64,000 bases of DNA from Colwellia psychrerythraea (GTDB lineage Bacteria; Pseudomonadota; Gammaproteobacteria; Enterobacterales; Alteromonadaceae). This document shows, piece after piece, positions 19,307 to 28,392 of the stretch (positions within the stretch are counted from its first letter, which is position 1; every line of letters starts with the position of its first letter). The position numbers and the translations under genes were made by a program. The notes below the pieces were generated by a model. It did no database searches. It saw only the letters and a program-made list of their open reading frames with translations, and was not told the origin of the DNA. The stretch is from NCBI GenBank assembly GCA_002163005.1, contig MAAF01000007.1, positions 1-64,000 on the forward strand. Reading direction: 5' to 3'.

Positions 19307-20086
19307 ATGAATAGTTTTTCGAACCAACTAAAGGTTTTGATGATGTTGGTATCAATAAATATATGCACGTTTGAAGCTGGTGCTTTTGAGGGGGGTCAAC
19401 TTGAAGCAAAGAAGACTCAAGGTAAAATCATGATCAACGGCATCGTCGATGAAGTTAGCTGGCAGTTAGCTAAATGGCAGCCAATAAATAACCTTATTCT
19501 TGGAAGTGCGCCGAGTGTAAATGATTTCTCTGGTCAATTTAAAGTTATGTGGGATGAAGAACAATTATATTTGTTGGTCGAAATCATCGATGATATCTTA
19601 TTTGATCAACATGCCGACCCGCGCTATTTATATTGGGATGATGATTGTTTAGAGATTTTTCTTGATGAAGATGCATCGGGCGGTGATCACCAGTTCAACT
19701 TTAATGCCTTTGCCTATCATGTTGCTTTGGATAATCAGGCCGTTGATATTGGAGAGAAGAATGCTGATGGCTCAGATAATTTTGTGTTATTAAATGAACA
19801 TGTAACCAGTGTTTGGCGACGCAGTGAAAGCGCACCTAACAAAGTTGTTTGGGAAGTGGCAGTTCGGGTCTATGACGATAGTTTTACCATGCAAATGAAA
19901 AATCCACAGGCAGTGAACTTGTTTAACGGTAAACAAATTGGCTTCATGTTGGCATATTGTGATAATGATGGTAGTAAAGAACGTGAGCACTTCATCGGTT
20001 CAACAGATATTAAAGCCGTAAACGGTAGTAAGAATTTAGGATATATTACTTCTGATGTTTTCCAAAAGTTAATGTTAATAAAATAG
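19307..20086 (+). CDS. Secreted CBM9-like carbohydrate-binding protein
   Basis: 259 residues with a signal peptide (hydrophobic stretch about 8-25). The rest resembles the CBM9 / DOMON-like fold: KIMINGIVDEVSWQLAKWQP at the start, FKVMWDEEQLYLLVEIID, DPRYLYWDDDCLEIFLDED and a C-terminal GFMLAYCDNDG. Aromatic residues could bind sugar. No catalytic domain is attached. The ribosome site GAGGAAATA precedes the ATG. It diverges from the TonB receptor and shares its LacI-type control region, so it probably helps bind glucan in the periplasm or at the surface. It is the last gene of the locus before recR. Confidence 0.8.
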   Translation: MNSFSNQLKVLMMLVSINICTFEAGAFEGGQLEAKKTQGKIMINGIVDEVSWQLAKWQPINNLILGSAPSVNDFSGQFKVMWDEEQLYLLVEIIDDILFDQHADPRYLYWDDDCLEIFLDEDASGGDHQFNFNAFAYHVALDNQAVDIGEKNADGSDNFVLLNEHVTSVWRRSESAPNKVVWEVAVRVYDDSFTMQMKNPQAVNLFNGKQIGFMLAYCDNDGSKEREHFIGSTDIKAVNGSKNLGYITSDVFQKLMLIK

Positions 20087-20306
20087 TTAAATATCTTGTT
20101 AAACTTTTCCTAAAAAGCGAACTTAGTGCAGTCAAAAAACATGCTTTTGCCTTACGCCTGAGATCGTAGAGACTATGCCAATGTATAAGACGTTAATTAT
20201 GATCAACGCTTATTTAGCCAATGCAGTGTTTATTTAAATAAGTTGCTACTATTATGCGGCTAATTTTATTAAAATTGGTCGCATATATTGAAAATAGCGG
20301 TTATTT

Positions 20307-20912
20307 ATGAAATTTAGTCCACTTGTGCAAGAGTTAATTGATTCATTAAAGTGTTTATCTGGCGTTGGTGCAAAATCAGCGCAACGCATGGCATTTCAGT
20401 TACTTGAACGTAATCGTCGTGGCGGTAGTAAACTTGCTAATACCTTAGCGAAAGCCATGACTGATATTGGTCATTGTCAGCAGTGCCGAAATTTTACTGA
20501 AGAAGCGCTATGTGAAATCTGCCAAAGCCCAAAACGTCAACTTTCGACGACCTTATGTATTGTGGAAACACCAGGTGATGTGATTGCCATTGAACAAACG
20601 GGTGAGTTCTTTGGAAAGTATTTTGTCTTGATGGGGCATTTATCTCCTATTGATGGTATAGGGCCGGATGATTTAGGCTTAGATATTTTAGCTAAGCAAT
20701 TTGCTACGGGCCAGTTTAGTGAGGTTATTTTGGCAACCAATCCCACAGTGGAAGGGGAGGCAACCGCACATTTTATTGCTGAACTGGCTCAGCAGCATCA
20801 AGTTAATATCTCTAGAATTGCTCACGGTGTTCCTGTAGGAGGTGAGTTAGAGTATGTAGATGGCAATACTCTATCGCATGCTTTATCGGGTAGAAAAAGC
20901 TACCAGATTTAG
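20307..20912 (+). CDS. recR: Recombination protein RecR
   Basis: 201 residues. RecR acts with RecF and RecO to load RecA on gapped DNA. It shows the N-terminal helix-hairpin-helix ([20 protein letters not shown]), a four-cysteine zinc motif ([16 protein letters not shown]), a Toprim domain ([17 protein letters not shown]) and the C-terminal [16 protein letters not shown] with LSGRK. In most relatives it follows ybaB in one operon. Here the 19.7-kb laminarin locus separates them, so recR must have its own promoter within 20087-20306. Confidence 0.96.
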   Translation: MKFSPLVQELIDSLKCLSGVGAKSAQRMAFQLLERNRRGGSKLANTLAKAMTDIGHCQQCRNFTEEALCEICQSPKRQLSTTLCIVETPGDVIAIEQTGEFFGKYFVLMGHLSPIDGIGPDDLGLDILAKQFATGQFSEVILATNPTVEGEATAHFIAELAQQHQVNISRIAHGVPVGGELEYVDGNTLSHALSGRKSYQI

Positions 20913-20971
20913 CGTATTTATATCTATGTATAGCTTTCGATGTATTAAAGTGGCTTAAGTTGAGGAAAGCG

Positions 20972-21370
20972 TTAACCGCCGATGAACTTAACTTTAAAGC
21001 CGGCTTTTTCTAAAACCTGTTGAATTACATCACGCTTATCGCCTTGTACCTCAATGGTTTCACCAACGACTGAGCCACCTGAACCACAGGTTTTCTTTAG
21101 CTTTTTCGCTAACTCTTTAAGTGCTTTAGAGTCTAACCCTAAACCACTAATAACAATAACCCCTTTGCCTTTTCGGCCCTTGGTTTCACGTCTGACACGT
21201 GCAAAACCGTCACTTGGGGTAATGCTTTTTTCTTTTTGTTGGCTGATGCGACCAGAGTCTGTTGAGTAGACTAACGAATCATCACTTGTAGGAGCTGAGT
21301 TATCACGCTCAATGGGAGCTTTACCAAAAGCACCGGCTAAATCACTTAAACTAGATAAATTCTTTTTCAT
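20972..21370 (-). CDS. yciH: SUI1/YciH-family translation factor
   Basis: 132 residues. The C-terminal SUI1 domain is clear: VRRETKGRKGKGVIVISGLG, LKELAKKLKKTCGSGGSV and the end DVIQQVLEKAGFKVKFIGG. The N-terminal 50 residues are polar and probably disordered. Bacterial YciH resembles eukaryotic eIF1 and can affect start-codon selection; its role in bacteria is minor and not fully known. It converges with recR, with 59 bp between the stops. Confidence 0.92.
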   Translation of the reverse strand: MKKNLSSLSDLAGAFGKAPIERDNSAPTSDDSLVYSTDSGRISQQKEKSITPSDGFARVRRETKGRKGKGVIVISGLGLDSKALKELAKKLKKTCGSGGSVVGETIEVQGDKRDVIQQVLEKAGFKVKFIGG

Positions 21371-21425
21371 AAATCACTCGATACTCTTAACTGTCAGCTG
21401 AACTTGCTTGATAAATTTTAGACAA

Positions 21426-21464
21426 AATAAAACCACGTCTTATTTGCATAAGCGTGGTTTTATT
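21426..21464 (-). terminator. Terminator of the etfBA operon
   Basis: Perfect 12-bp stem AATAAAACCACG / CGTGGTTTTATT, continued inside by CTTAT / ATAAG after a single-base bulge and closed by a 4-base loop. It lies 77 bp beyond the etfA stop on the minus strand and is followed by A/T-rich DNA. Confidence 0.8.
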
Positions 21465-21540
21465 ATATCAACAATATTCTAACAACAGTACTTTGTGCTT
21501 AATACTATTTGAAGTAAAGGCTACAAAGTATGCTGTTGTC

Positions 21541-22467
21541 TTATAGCTTGCTTTCTAGCTCAGGTAAGGCATCAAATAAGTCAGCAACAATACCATAATC
21601 AGCGACTTGAAAGATTGGCGCTTCAGGATCTTTATTGATAGCAACAATAACTTTTGAATCTTTCATACCAGCTAAATGCTGAATAGCACCACTAATACCT
21701 ACCGCAATATATAAGTCTGGTGCAACGATTTTACCTGTTTGACCAACTTGCATATCATTAGGCACAAAGCCGGCATCAACCGCAGCACGTGATGCGCCAA
21801 TAGCTGCACCAAGCTTGTCGGCAATACCGTCAAGTAATTTAAAGTTATCGCCATTTTGCATGCCACGACCACCAGAAATTACTACACTTGCTGCGCCTAA
21901 GTCAGGTCGCTCAGAAACAGTTAATTCGTCACTTACATGACTTGATAAACCAGCGTCTGTTACCATATCTAAATTAACAACTTCTGCATTGCCGTCTGTA
22001 GCTACTGCATCAAAGCCCGTAGTACGTACAGTGATAACTTTTTTGCTATCTAAACTTTGTACTGTAGCAATAGCGTTACCTGCATAGATAGGACGCACAA
22101 AGGTATCACTACTTTCAACATCAATGATGTCAGAAATTTGCGCAACATCTAATAAGGCAGCAACTCTAGGCATAAAGTTTTTGCCGGTAGTTAGCGCCGT
22201 TGCTAAAATATGTTCATAGTCAGCTGCTAACTCAGTGACTAGTAAGCTCACATTTTCAGCAAGTTGATGTTCATAAGCTGCATTGTCACAAACTAATACT
22301 TTGCTTACGCCATTTACTTTTGAGGCAGCTTCAACAGCATTTTGACAATTAAAACCAGCAACTAGTAATGTTATATCAGCACCAATTTTTTGTGCGGCAC
22401 CAACTGTTTTTAGCGTCTCAGCTTTTAACGAGCTGTTATCGTGTTCAGCAATTACTAAAATACTCAT
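21541..22467 (-). CDS. etfA: Electron transfer flavoprotein, alpha subunit
   Basis: 308 residues. EtfA binds FAD and, with EtfB, collects electrons from acyl-CoA dehydrogenases. The C-terminal FAD-binding domain is complete: [46 protein letters not shown] and [18 protein letters not shown]. The ATG overlaps the etfB stop by 4 bp (ATGA), so the two are translationally coupled. ETF-quinone oxidoreductase is encoded divergently upstream and completes the electron path to ubiquinone. Confidence 0.96.
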   Translation of the reverse strand: MSILVIAEHDNSSLKAETLKTVGAAQKIGADITLLVAGFNCQNAVEAASKVNGVSKVLVCDNAAYEHQLAENVSLLVTELAADYEHILATALTTGKNFMPRVAALLDVAQISDIIDVESSDTFVRPIYAGNAIATVQSLDSKKVITVRTTGFDAVATDGNAEVVNLDMVTDAGLSSHVSDELTVSERPDLGAASVVISGGRGMQNGDNFKLLDGIADKLGAAIGASRAAVDAGFVPNDMQVGQTGKIVAPDLYIAVGISGAIQHLAGMKDSKVIVAINKDPEAPIFQVADYGIVADLFDALPELESKL

Positions 22468-23216
22468 GAGATCACCTTGGCTTCATTTTTTAATTTTTCA
22501 ACTAATTCATCAATGCTTTCTACTACAATACCAGCTTGACGCTGTGCAGGTGGAGTAACTTTTAATAACTTAGTGCGAGCTGTTAAATCAATACCAAAAT
22601 CTGCCGCAGATTTTACTGCTAATGGCTTACGCTTAGCTTTCATAATGTTAGGCAATGAAGCGTAACGTGGTTCATTCAAGCGTAAATCTGTAGTCACAAT
22701 AGCGGGTAAATTAAGCGCAACAGTTTGCAAGCCGCCATCTACTTCACGGGTAACATTAACTTTTTCGCCTTCAACTTTTACAACCGAAGCAAAAGTGCCT
22801 TGTGGCATACCTGTTAATGCAGCAAGCATTTGACCTGTTTGATTGTTATCACTATCAATAGATTGCTTACCTAAAATCACAAGTTGTGGTTGTTCTTCTT
22901 CAACAATTTTTTGTAGTAATTTAGCAATATTTAGTGCGTCTAAGCTTTCATCAGTTTCAATTTGAATAGCGCGGTCAGCTCCTAAAGCTAATGCGGTACG
23001 CAATTGTTCTTGGCAAGATTTATCACCGATAGAAATTGCAATTACTTCTGTTGCTGTACCCGCTTCTTTTAAACGAACAGCTTCTTCAACGGCAATTTCA
23101 CAAAAAGGGTTTATAGCCATTTTTGTATTGGCAAGATCTACATTTGATTGATCGGGTTTGACTCGAACTTTGACGTTATAGTCAATAACACGTTTTATCG
23201 GAACTAATACTTTCAT
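22464..23216 (-). CDS. etfB: Electron transfer flavoprotein, beta subunit
   Basis: 250 residues. It pairs with EtfA and binds AMP. Signatures: [20 protein letters not shown] at the start, [55 protein letters not shown] and the recognition loop region [16 protein letters not shown]. It is the first gene of the etfBA operon. A repeated ACGT array lies about 60 bp upstream (23279-23298), and PsrA-like palindromes lie further up in the shared control region. Confidence 0.96.
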   Translation of the reverse strand: MKVLVPIKRVIDYNVKVRVKPDQSNVDLANTKMAINPFCEIAVEEAVRLKEAGTATEVIAISIGDKSCQEQLRTALALGADRAIQIETDESLDALNIAKLLQKIVEEEQPQLVILGKQSIDSDNNQTGQMLAALTGMPQGTFASVVKVEGEKVNVTREVDGGLQTVALNLPAIVTTDLRLNEPRYASLPNIMKAKRKPLAVKSAADFGIDLTARTKLLKVTPPAQRQAGIVVESIDELVEKLKNEAKVIS

Positions 23217-23278
23217 CGTAGCCTCTGAAAAGGTTTGTTAAATTACAAAATAAATAATAGTTAAAAGATACCCTTGCT

Positions 23279-23298
23279 TTACGTCAACGTCAACGTAA
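23279..23298. promoter_or_regulatory. ACGT repeat array in the etfB promoter region
   Basis: TTACGTCAACGTCAACGTAA: three ACGT units spaced by CA, with TTACGT and ACGTAA at the ends. It lies 63-82 bp before etfB. The pattern recalls operators of the MerR-family LiuR regulator of branched-chain amino acid breakdown, but that match is from memory and uncertain. Confidence 0.45.
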
Positions 23299-23341
23299 TC
23301 TTGGTGAAAACTTTTAAACTAAGATACAATCTAAAGAAATG

Positions 23342-23377
23342 CTTATAACAGTGTCTTGCTTGGGCATCTGTTATAAG
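23342..23377. promoter_or_regulatory. Inverted repeat in the etf control region
   Basis: Perfect 10-bp arms CTTATAACAG / CTGTTATAAG separated by 16 bp, just beside the PsrA-like sites. It could be a protein-binding site or a hairpin in the leader; no family is assigned. Confidence 0.45.
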
Positions 23378-23383
23378 ATACTA

Positions 23384-23418
23384 TCAAACACCTGTTTGAA
23401 TATCAAACGCATGTTTTA
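23384..23418. promoter_or_regulatory. Two PsrA-like operators before ETF-quinone oxidoreductase
   Basis: TCAAACACCTGTTTGA (23384-23399, palindromic arms TCAAACA/TGTTTGA) and TCAAACGCATGTTTTA (23403-23418), centres 19 bp apart. They match the known PsrA operator pattern CAAAC-N4-GTTTG for fatty-acid-responsive repression. A possible -10 box TATAAT follows at 23439-23444, so the second site would overlap the -35 region. The ETF genes are logical PsrA targets. Binding is inferred. Confidence 0.65.
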
Positions 23419-23460
23419 ATTTTAGCAAAAAATATAAGTATAATAATACTGGGAGATCTT

Positions 23461-25122
23461 ATGGAACGCGAATCGATGGAATTTGACGTAGTTATCGTTG
23501 GCGCTGGCCCTGCAGGTTTATCAACTGCTTGTAGGTTAATGCAACTAGCACAAGAAAAACAGCAAGAATTGATGGTTTGTGTTGTTGAAAAAGGGTCAGA
23601 AGTCGGAGCCCATATCCTTTCTGGTGCTGTCTTTGAACCAAGATCTTTGAATGAATTATTTCCTGATTGGCAAGAGCGCAATGCGCCATTAGTCACTAAA
23701 GTTACTGGCGACGATATTTATCTCTTGAATAATGAAAATTCAGGTATCAAATTACCTAACTTTTCTGTGCCTAAAACTATGCATAATGACGGTAATTATA
23801 TTGTTAGCATGGGAAATGTTTGTCGTTGGTTAGCTGAACAAGCTGAACAGTTGGGTGTTGAAATTTTCCCTGGATTCCCTGCACAAAGTATTATTTATAA
23901 TGATGATGGTAGTGTTGGTGGTGTTATCACCGGCGACATGGGCTTAGATGCTGAAGGTAAAGAAAAAGATTCATTTATGCCGGGTATGGAATTACGTGCT
24001 AAATACACCGTTTTTGCTGAGGGCTGTCGAGGTCATTTAGGTAAAGAATTAATCGATAAATTCAATCTTGACGAGCAAAGCTCTCCACAACATTACGGTT
24101 TGGGTTTTAAAGAAATTTGGGATATTGACCCAGCAAAACATCAGCCTGGTCTTGTTGTACATACTGCAGGTTGGCCATTAGATAAAAAGACTAATGGTGG
24201 TGGTTACCTTTATCATGCCGAAAACAACCAAGTTTTCGTTGGTTTAATTATCGATTTAAATTATAGCAACCCGCACTTAAGTCCTTTTGATGAGTTTCAA
24301 CGTTATAAACATCATCCTAAGATTAGCCAGTACCTTGAAGGTGGTAAACGTGTTTCCTATGGCGCTCGAGCTATGGCAAAAGGCGGTTTTAATTCTTTAC
24401 CTAAAATGACTATGCCAGGTGCATTATTAGTGGGTTGTGATGCTGGTACCATTAACTTTGCGAAAATTAAAGGTAATCACACAGCAATGAAGTCTGGCAT
24501 GATTGCCGCTGAAGCTATTGCTCAAGCATTGATTGTTGGTGAAGCTATCGCAGAGGAAGGTAAGCAAGATTTAACACAATTTACGCAGCTATATAAAGAC
24601 TCTTGGTTATATGAAGAGTTATACAATACCCGGAATTTTGGTCCAGCTATGCATAAGTTTGGTACCATGTTGGGCGGTGCTTACAATACTTTAGACCAAA
24701 ACTTCTTTGGCGGTAAACTGCCGTTTAATTTTAAAGATGATAGCGTAGACCACGAGCAGTTAAAGCTGGCAGCTGATATGCCAGTCATTAATTATGCTAA
24801 GCCAGATAACAAATTAAGCTTTGATAAACTCTCTTCGGTATTCTTGTCAAATACCAACCATGAAGAAGAGCAGCCTTGCCATTTAAAACTTAAAGATGCA
24901 GATATTCCAATTAGGGTGAATTTAACTAAATACAATGAGCCAGCACAGCTTTACTGTCCTGCTGGTGTGTATGAGGTTGAAAAAACTGAGCAAGGCAACA
25001 AGTTTGTCATCAATGCTCAAAACTGTATTCACTGTAAAACCTGTGATATTAAAGATCCTAGTCAGAATATTACTTGGGTTACGCCTGAAGGCACTGGTGG
25101 GCCAAACTACCCAAATATGTAA
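23461..25122 (+). CDS. Electron transfer flavoprotein-ubiquinone oxidoreductase
   Basis: 553 residues. It passes electrons from ETF to ubiquinone at the inner membrane. The FAD-binding start is FDVVIVGAGPAGLSTACRLM, followed by GSEVGAHILSGAVFEPRSL, the GYLYHAENNQVFVGLI region and MTMPGALLVGCDAGTINF. The C-terminal ferredoxin-like part has LYCPAGVYEV and CIHCKTCDIKDP, which supply the four cysteines for one 4Fe-4S cluster, and ends GGPNYPNM. GGGAG at 23451-23455 fixes the start. It diverges from etfBA with two PsrA-like sites close to its promoter. Confidence 0.96.
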   Translation: MERESMEFDVVIVGAGPAGLSTACRLMQLAQEKQQELMVCVVEKGSEVGAHILSGAVFEPRSLNELFPDWQERNAPLVTKVTGDDIYLLNNENSGIKLPNFSVPKTMHNDGNYIVSMGNVCRWLAEQAEQLGVEIFPGFPAQSIIYNDDGSVGGVITGDMGLDAEGKEKDSFMPGMELRAKYTVFAEGCRGHLGKELIDKFNLDEQSSPQHYGLGFKEIWDIDPAKHQPGLVVHTAGWPLDKKTNGGGYLYHAENNQVFVGLIIDLNYSNPHLSPFDEFQRYKHHPKISQYLEGGKRVSYGARAMAKGGFNSLPKMTMPGALLVGCDAGTINFAKIKGNHTAMKSGMIAAEAIAQALIVGEAIAEEGKQDLTQFTQLYKDSWLYEELYNTRNFGPAMHKFGTMLGGAYNTLDQNFFGGKLPFNFKDDSVDHEQLKLAADMPVINYAKPDNKLSFDKLSSVFLSNTNHEEEQPCHLKLKDADIPIRVNLTKYNEPAQLYCPAGVYEVEKTEQGNKFVINAQNCIHCKTCDIKDPSQNITWVTPEGTGGPNYPNM

Positions 25123-25140
25123 TATGCGCTAAGCAACTTT

Positions 25141-25180
25141 AAAAACCCAATATACGCTACTAAGTATCTTGGGTTTTTTA
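25141..25180 (+). terminator. Terminator after ETF-quinone oxidoreductase
   Basis: Stem AAAAACCCAA / TTGGGTTTTT with an 18-base loop and a following T run, 18 bp beyond the stop codon. Confidence 0.75.
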
Positions 25181-25236
25181 TTGCTCGGATATGATTAATC
25201 AGAGATGCTATCACATAGAAACGATAGCCACTGAAC

Positions 25237-25279
25237 ATACCAAACTGCATAAGGATCACTTCTTTATGCAGTTTGGTAT
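25237..25279. repeat. Perfect 16-bp inverted repeat between convergent genes
   Basis: Arms ATACCAAACTGCATAA (25237-25252) and its exact complement (25264-25279) enclose an 11-base loop. It lies between the ETF-QO terminator and the end of the yggN-like gene. There is no T tract, so it is not a normal terminator for either strand, although it could strengthen termination for the minus-strand gene or protect an RNA end. Confidence 0.75.
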
Positions 25280-25319
25280 TAGTTATAAGGTGAGGGTGCT
25301 TGGGGATAAAGGTATCGGG

Positions 25320-26120
25320 CTAGTTTGATGATTCGATAAGGTTATAATCTTTTAATGCTGGTATCGCCTGGTGAAGTTCTGTTTCTAGTACATCTAAATG
25401 TGTCAATTGTTGACAAAAAAGTGCTGCTTTTTTATCTAATGCTTTGGCTCTTTGTGCTACTTCCAACTCCAAATCTTTGCTGAGTGTTGTTAATCGGTTA
25501 TCAAAAGTGGTTATCCGTGTTTCTCCACCGTATTCACTGCTATTATCATTTGATAAAATTGATTGTCCAACCGCTTCTAATATTGTACCAATAGACGTTG
25601 AAATCATCGCTTCAATTTCTTGTTCAAATTCGCCAGTAAATATTTCATCCAAGTTATTTAAGTCTTGTGGCGCAATATAATAATTATTAGCACTTTGATT
25701 AAAACGCGCGCGGATCCGCCACTTTAGTTCATCAAACTTAGCTTGAACTTTTTGTTGTGAAGCACTATTTTCACCGGTTAAGCCGACAACTACTTCATTA
25801 ACTGCCTTTAACCCAATATCAACGCCTTCAATAGCAATTGATACAATTTCAGGCACTTGCTGGCGAATGCCTTCACTGAAGCTAGTCAATAATTGTTGTT
25901 GCTCACTAGATAAAGAGATCTCCCTGCCTCTAATAAATAGTTGCTTGGCATTATTTATTTGTACTTGGGTTTTAGCTTTATCGACTATCCGGATGTGTTT
26001 AGGGTCAATAATGACCCCATAATTAAGGTTAATAGAGCATTGTTGAGCGTAGGCTTGCTGGAAAAAAGGCAGAAGTGCTAGAACAAAAGTACTGGATTTA
26101 AGTGCTGATTTGTTAGCCAT
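25320..26120 (-). CDS. yggN: YggN-like periplasmic protein (DUF2884)
   Basis: 266 residues with a signal peptide (STFVLALLPFFQQAYA). The mature start QCSINLNYGVIIDPKHIRIVD fits the DUF2884/YggN family, which is periplasmic and of unknown function. The rest is rich in charged helices. It begins 5 bp after the stop of the DUF342 gene and so shares its transcript. In E. coli yggN stands beside the rdgB-hemW group; here that group is 18 kb away. Confidence 0.75.
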   Translation of the reverse strand: MANKSALKSSTFVLALLPFFQQAYAQQCSINLNYGVIIDPKHIRIVDKAKTQVQINNAKQLFIRGREISLSSEQQQLLTSFSEGIRQQVPEIVSIAIEGVDIGLKAVNEVVVGLTGENSASQQKVQAKFDELKWRIRARFNQSANNYYIAPQDLNNLDEIFTGEFEQEIEAMISTSIGTILEAVGQSILSNDNSSEYGGETRITTFDNRLTTLSKDLELEVAQRAKALDKKAALFCQQLTHLDVLETELHQAIPALKDYNLIESSN

Positions 26121-26125
26121 AACCG

Positions 26126-27814
26126 TTAAGTATTCACTATCGGGTCAATAAGTATTTTTCGATCTCGGTATACCATTTTACTTGGCCCATATTCCCGACG
26201 AGATCTATCATTAAAATCTCCAACAATTAGCTCTACGCCATGATAAAGCTTTTCAGTTGCTTCAACGTAAACACTGGCCATATATTCTTGAAGGCTGTCT
26301 TCAAGGGCTAGCTTCTCGTTGATTATTTCACCCATGTGATTAGCATGATATTGATAGCTTGGGACTATCTTGGCTAATAATTCAGGCTTTGCTTTTTCTT
26401 TCGGTAATTTTTTTAACTTATTAATAGCAGCTTTTAATTCGTTATTTTTATCCGACTCTACTTTGAGTCGCTCTTCCAATTGGTGAATTTCATCTTTAAA
26501 TTTGAGCATTTGATGCTCAAAATTAATAATAGTATTACTACCCGCCGTAGCGCCAATCATACCGGCATGAACTGAGGTACCTGCTTTGGTGTATCCGCCA
26601 ATCAGTTTGCCGTTGGCACGTTCACTTTTTCCTATCCATAACCGACCACTTATATCTAGGATGCTATGCAGTAATTGATTTTCAATTCTAACATCTTGGT
26701 AACAAGTAATTTGGGCATATTGACCATATTTGGCATAGATACTGCCTTTTGCACTGATATTTACACTCATGGTAATATTAGTAATATGCTTTTTTTCAAT
26801 ATCATGTTTTCGGCCAATAATGCCACCAGAAATAGTGATATCACCACCAGCATCAAGGGTTGCTGATTCAACAAAACCACCCACAGTAATATCACCTGAA
26901 GCAGTCACCCTCATACCTTCAGTAACATCACCATCAACAATAACACTGCCAATAAAGTTGATATTGCCAGTGGCAACAGTAACATTTTTAATTTTATAAA
27001 CCTCATCAACTTCCATACCGTTATTAATGAGTTTAGGTAGGCCTACTTTTTCAGAAACTAGAATGTTTGTATTTTGCGGACTTATGTTTGTACCTTCGCC
27101 AGCAACGAGTTCAACATCAATACCTGGTTCTGGTGATAGTGGGGTAGCTGTAACAGTATAACCTTGCTTCCCTTGAGTTAAAGGTACTTTTTTTGCAATA
27201 GGGTCGCCTATGTTTACACAGATAATATCGCCTAAATCTCGCATATCGACACTACCATCTTCTCGTTTTTTTGGTTTTAATATCCTAGCTTGTGCACTTT
27301 CTACTAAAGGTTTTATCTGGGCATCTTTGCCATTAACTGCTATTTTTCCCGTAGCAATTTGCATATCAACCTGGCTATTGGGCACTTGTTTCGCGGCTAA
27401 CTGCGCAAGTTGAATTAAGTGCTCTTTACTAAAGCCTTTTTTCACACCCGCTTCTTGTGCTGCGTTCAATATAGCTTTTGCAGATAGGTGTTTACCACCT
27501 TGAGCGCTAGTAACTTCAGCAATCGCGCCCATTTCATCAGATTCAATTGTTATACTTACTTTCGCATCAACGCGTTCAAGGACTTGATAGCGAATTGTTC
27601 TGCCTACTTTCTTATCTTGTAGAGGTTTTAAGACATCATTTAACTCAGCAACAGCATTTTTGATATTACCGTTATTAATGCGAAGTTTTGTAAATTCAGA
27701 TGCGTCAATTAGTTCTTTGATGCTCAAGGGAGAGATGGTGTCACCACCTTTGATAGGCTCTAAGACTAAATCTATATTATTTTTTTTATTACAGATTAAA
27801 CTGGCTTTGGTCAT
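26126..27814 (-). CDS. FapA/DUF342 domain protein
   Basis: 562 residues. The middle part (about 170-440) is the DUF342 beta-helix: GDPIAKKVPLTQGKQGYTVT, then repeated short strands such as NVTVATGNINFIGSVIVDGD, VTEGMRVTASGDITVGG and SATLDAGGDITISGGIIG. A coiled coil follows at about 440-520 (HQLEERLKVESDKNNELKAA). Family members include FapA, placed in flagellar assembly in Vibrio, and others linked to cell polarity. No flagellar gene lies nearby, so function is open. GGGGGAG upstream of the ATG is an unusually strong ribosome site. Confidence 0.85.
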   Translation of the reverse strand: MTKASLICNKKNNIDLVLEPIKGGDTISPLSIKELIDASEFTKLRINNGNIKNAVAELNDVLKPLQDKKVGRTIRYQVLERVDAKVSITIESDEMGAIAEVTSAQGGKHLSAKAILNAAQEAGVKKGFSKEHLIQLAQLAAKQVPNSQVDMQIATGKIAVNGKDAQIKPLVESAQARILKPKKREDGSVDMRDLGDIICVNIGDPIAKKVPLTQGKQGYTVTATPLSPEPGIDVELVAGEGTNISPQNTNILVSEKVGLPKLINNGMEVDEVYKIKNVTVATGNINFIGSVIVDGDVTEGMRVTASGDITVGGFVESATLDAGGDITISGGIIGRKHDIEKKHITNITMSVNISAKGSIYAKYGQYAQITCYQDVRIENQLLHSILDISGRLWIGKSERANGKLIGGYTKAGTSVHAGMIGATAGSNTIINFEHQMLKFKDEIHQLEERLKVESDKNNELKAAINKLKKLPKEKAKPELLAKIVPSYQYHANHMGEIINEKLALEDSLQEYMASVYVEATEKLYHGVELIVGDFNDRSRREYGPSKMVYRDRKILIDPIVNT

Positions 27815-27909
27815 TGCGCGGGCTCCCCCAAACCGTTAAGTACTGCTGAGCCAAATAACGGTTAGGTGCTGTTCTTTTATTTTATTATGAGTATGTGTTT
27901 TGGACTTTA

Positions 27910-28236
27910 TTACATATAATGATTTTGATGAATTTTAATAAAGCTGCTTGTACCTTCTTTAGAGTAATCTATTTTATATTCTATCCCGTCAAGTGCCTGA
28001 ACAAATAAGAGTGTCTTCTCTTCACCGAATAATTCAGCAGAAGCAATATCAACAATATCTTGGTACGCTTTTTTAGCGATAGAGCGCTTTGCAGGCAATT
28101 CACCTTTATATATGCCTATACCGCGGTGGCTAATAATAACAATGGATTTCTCACCATTGACTATAAGTAAATCGAATTTTTTTACTTTGTGAATAACGGT
28201 ATTTCGACCACTGGTTATAAAATTTCTCTCTATCAA
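27910..28236 (-). CDS. Small protein of unknown function
   Basis: 108 residues, not recognised. It reads as one small domain with alternating strands (FDLLIVNGEKSIVIISHRGI) and one helix (SIAKKAYQDIVDIASAEL). It has no signal peptide or membrane segment. The start is a TTG at 28234-28236, favoured because AGGAG at 28243-28247 stands 6 bp before it. It lies 95 bp before the DUF342 gene on the same strand. Confidence 0.65.
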   Translation of the reverse strand: MIERNFITSGRNTVIHKVKKFDLLIVNGEKSIVIISHRGIGIYKGELPAKRSIAKKAYQDIVDIASAELFGEEKTLLFVQALDGIEYKIDYSKEGTSSFIKIHQNHYM

Positions 28237-28392
28237 AATAGGCTCCTGAAATTAATTTATCATTTCTATTTGTTATTAGTCTTAATATATAAATTTTTAC
28301 TAAACTAAGCAATAACTAAGCAGGTTTCTATCCGCCAATATATTATTCTAGTTCATAAGTTTGTTAATTTTTTGTCTATCCTAGCTGATACT

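Noticed and set aside
27831-27863. AACCGTTA / TAACGGTT inverted repeat before the DUF342 gene
   Set aside because: Only 8-bp arms with a 17-base loop in AT-rich DNA; no second copy or known regulator supports it.
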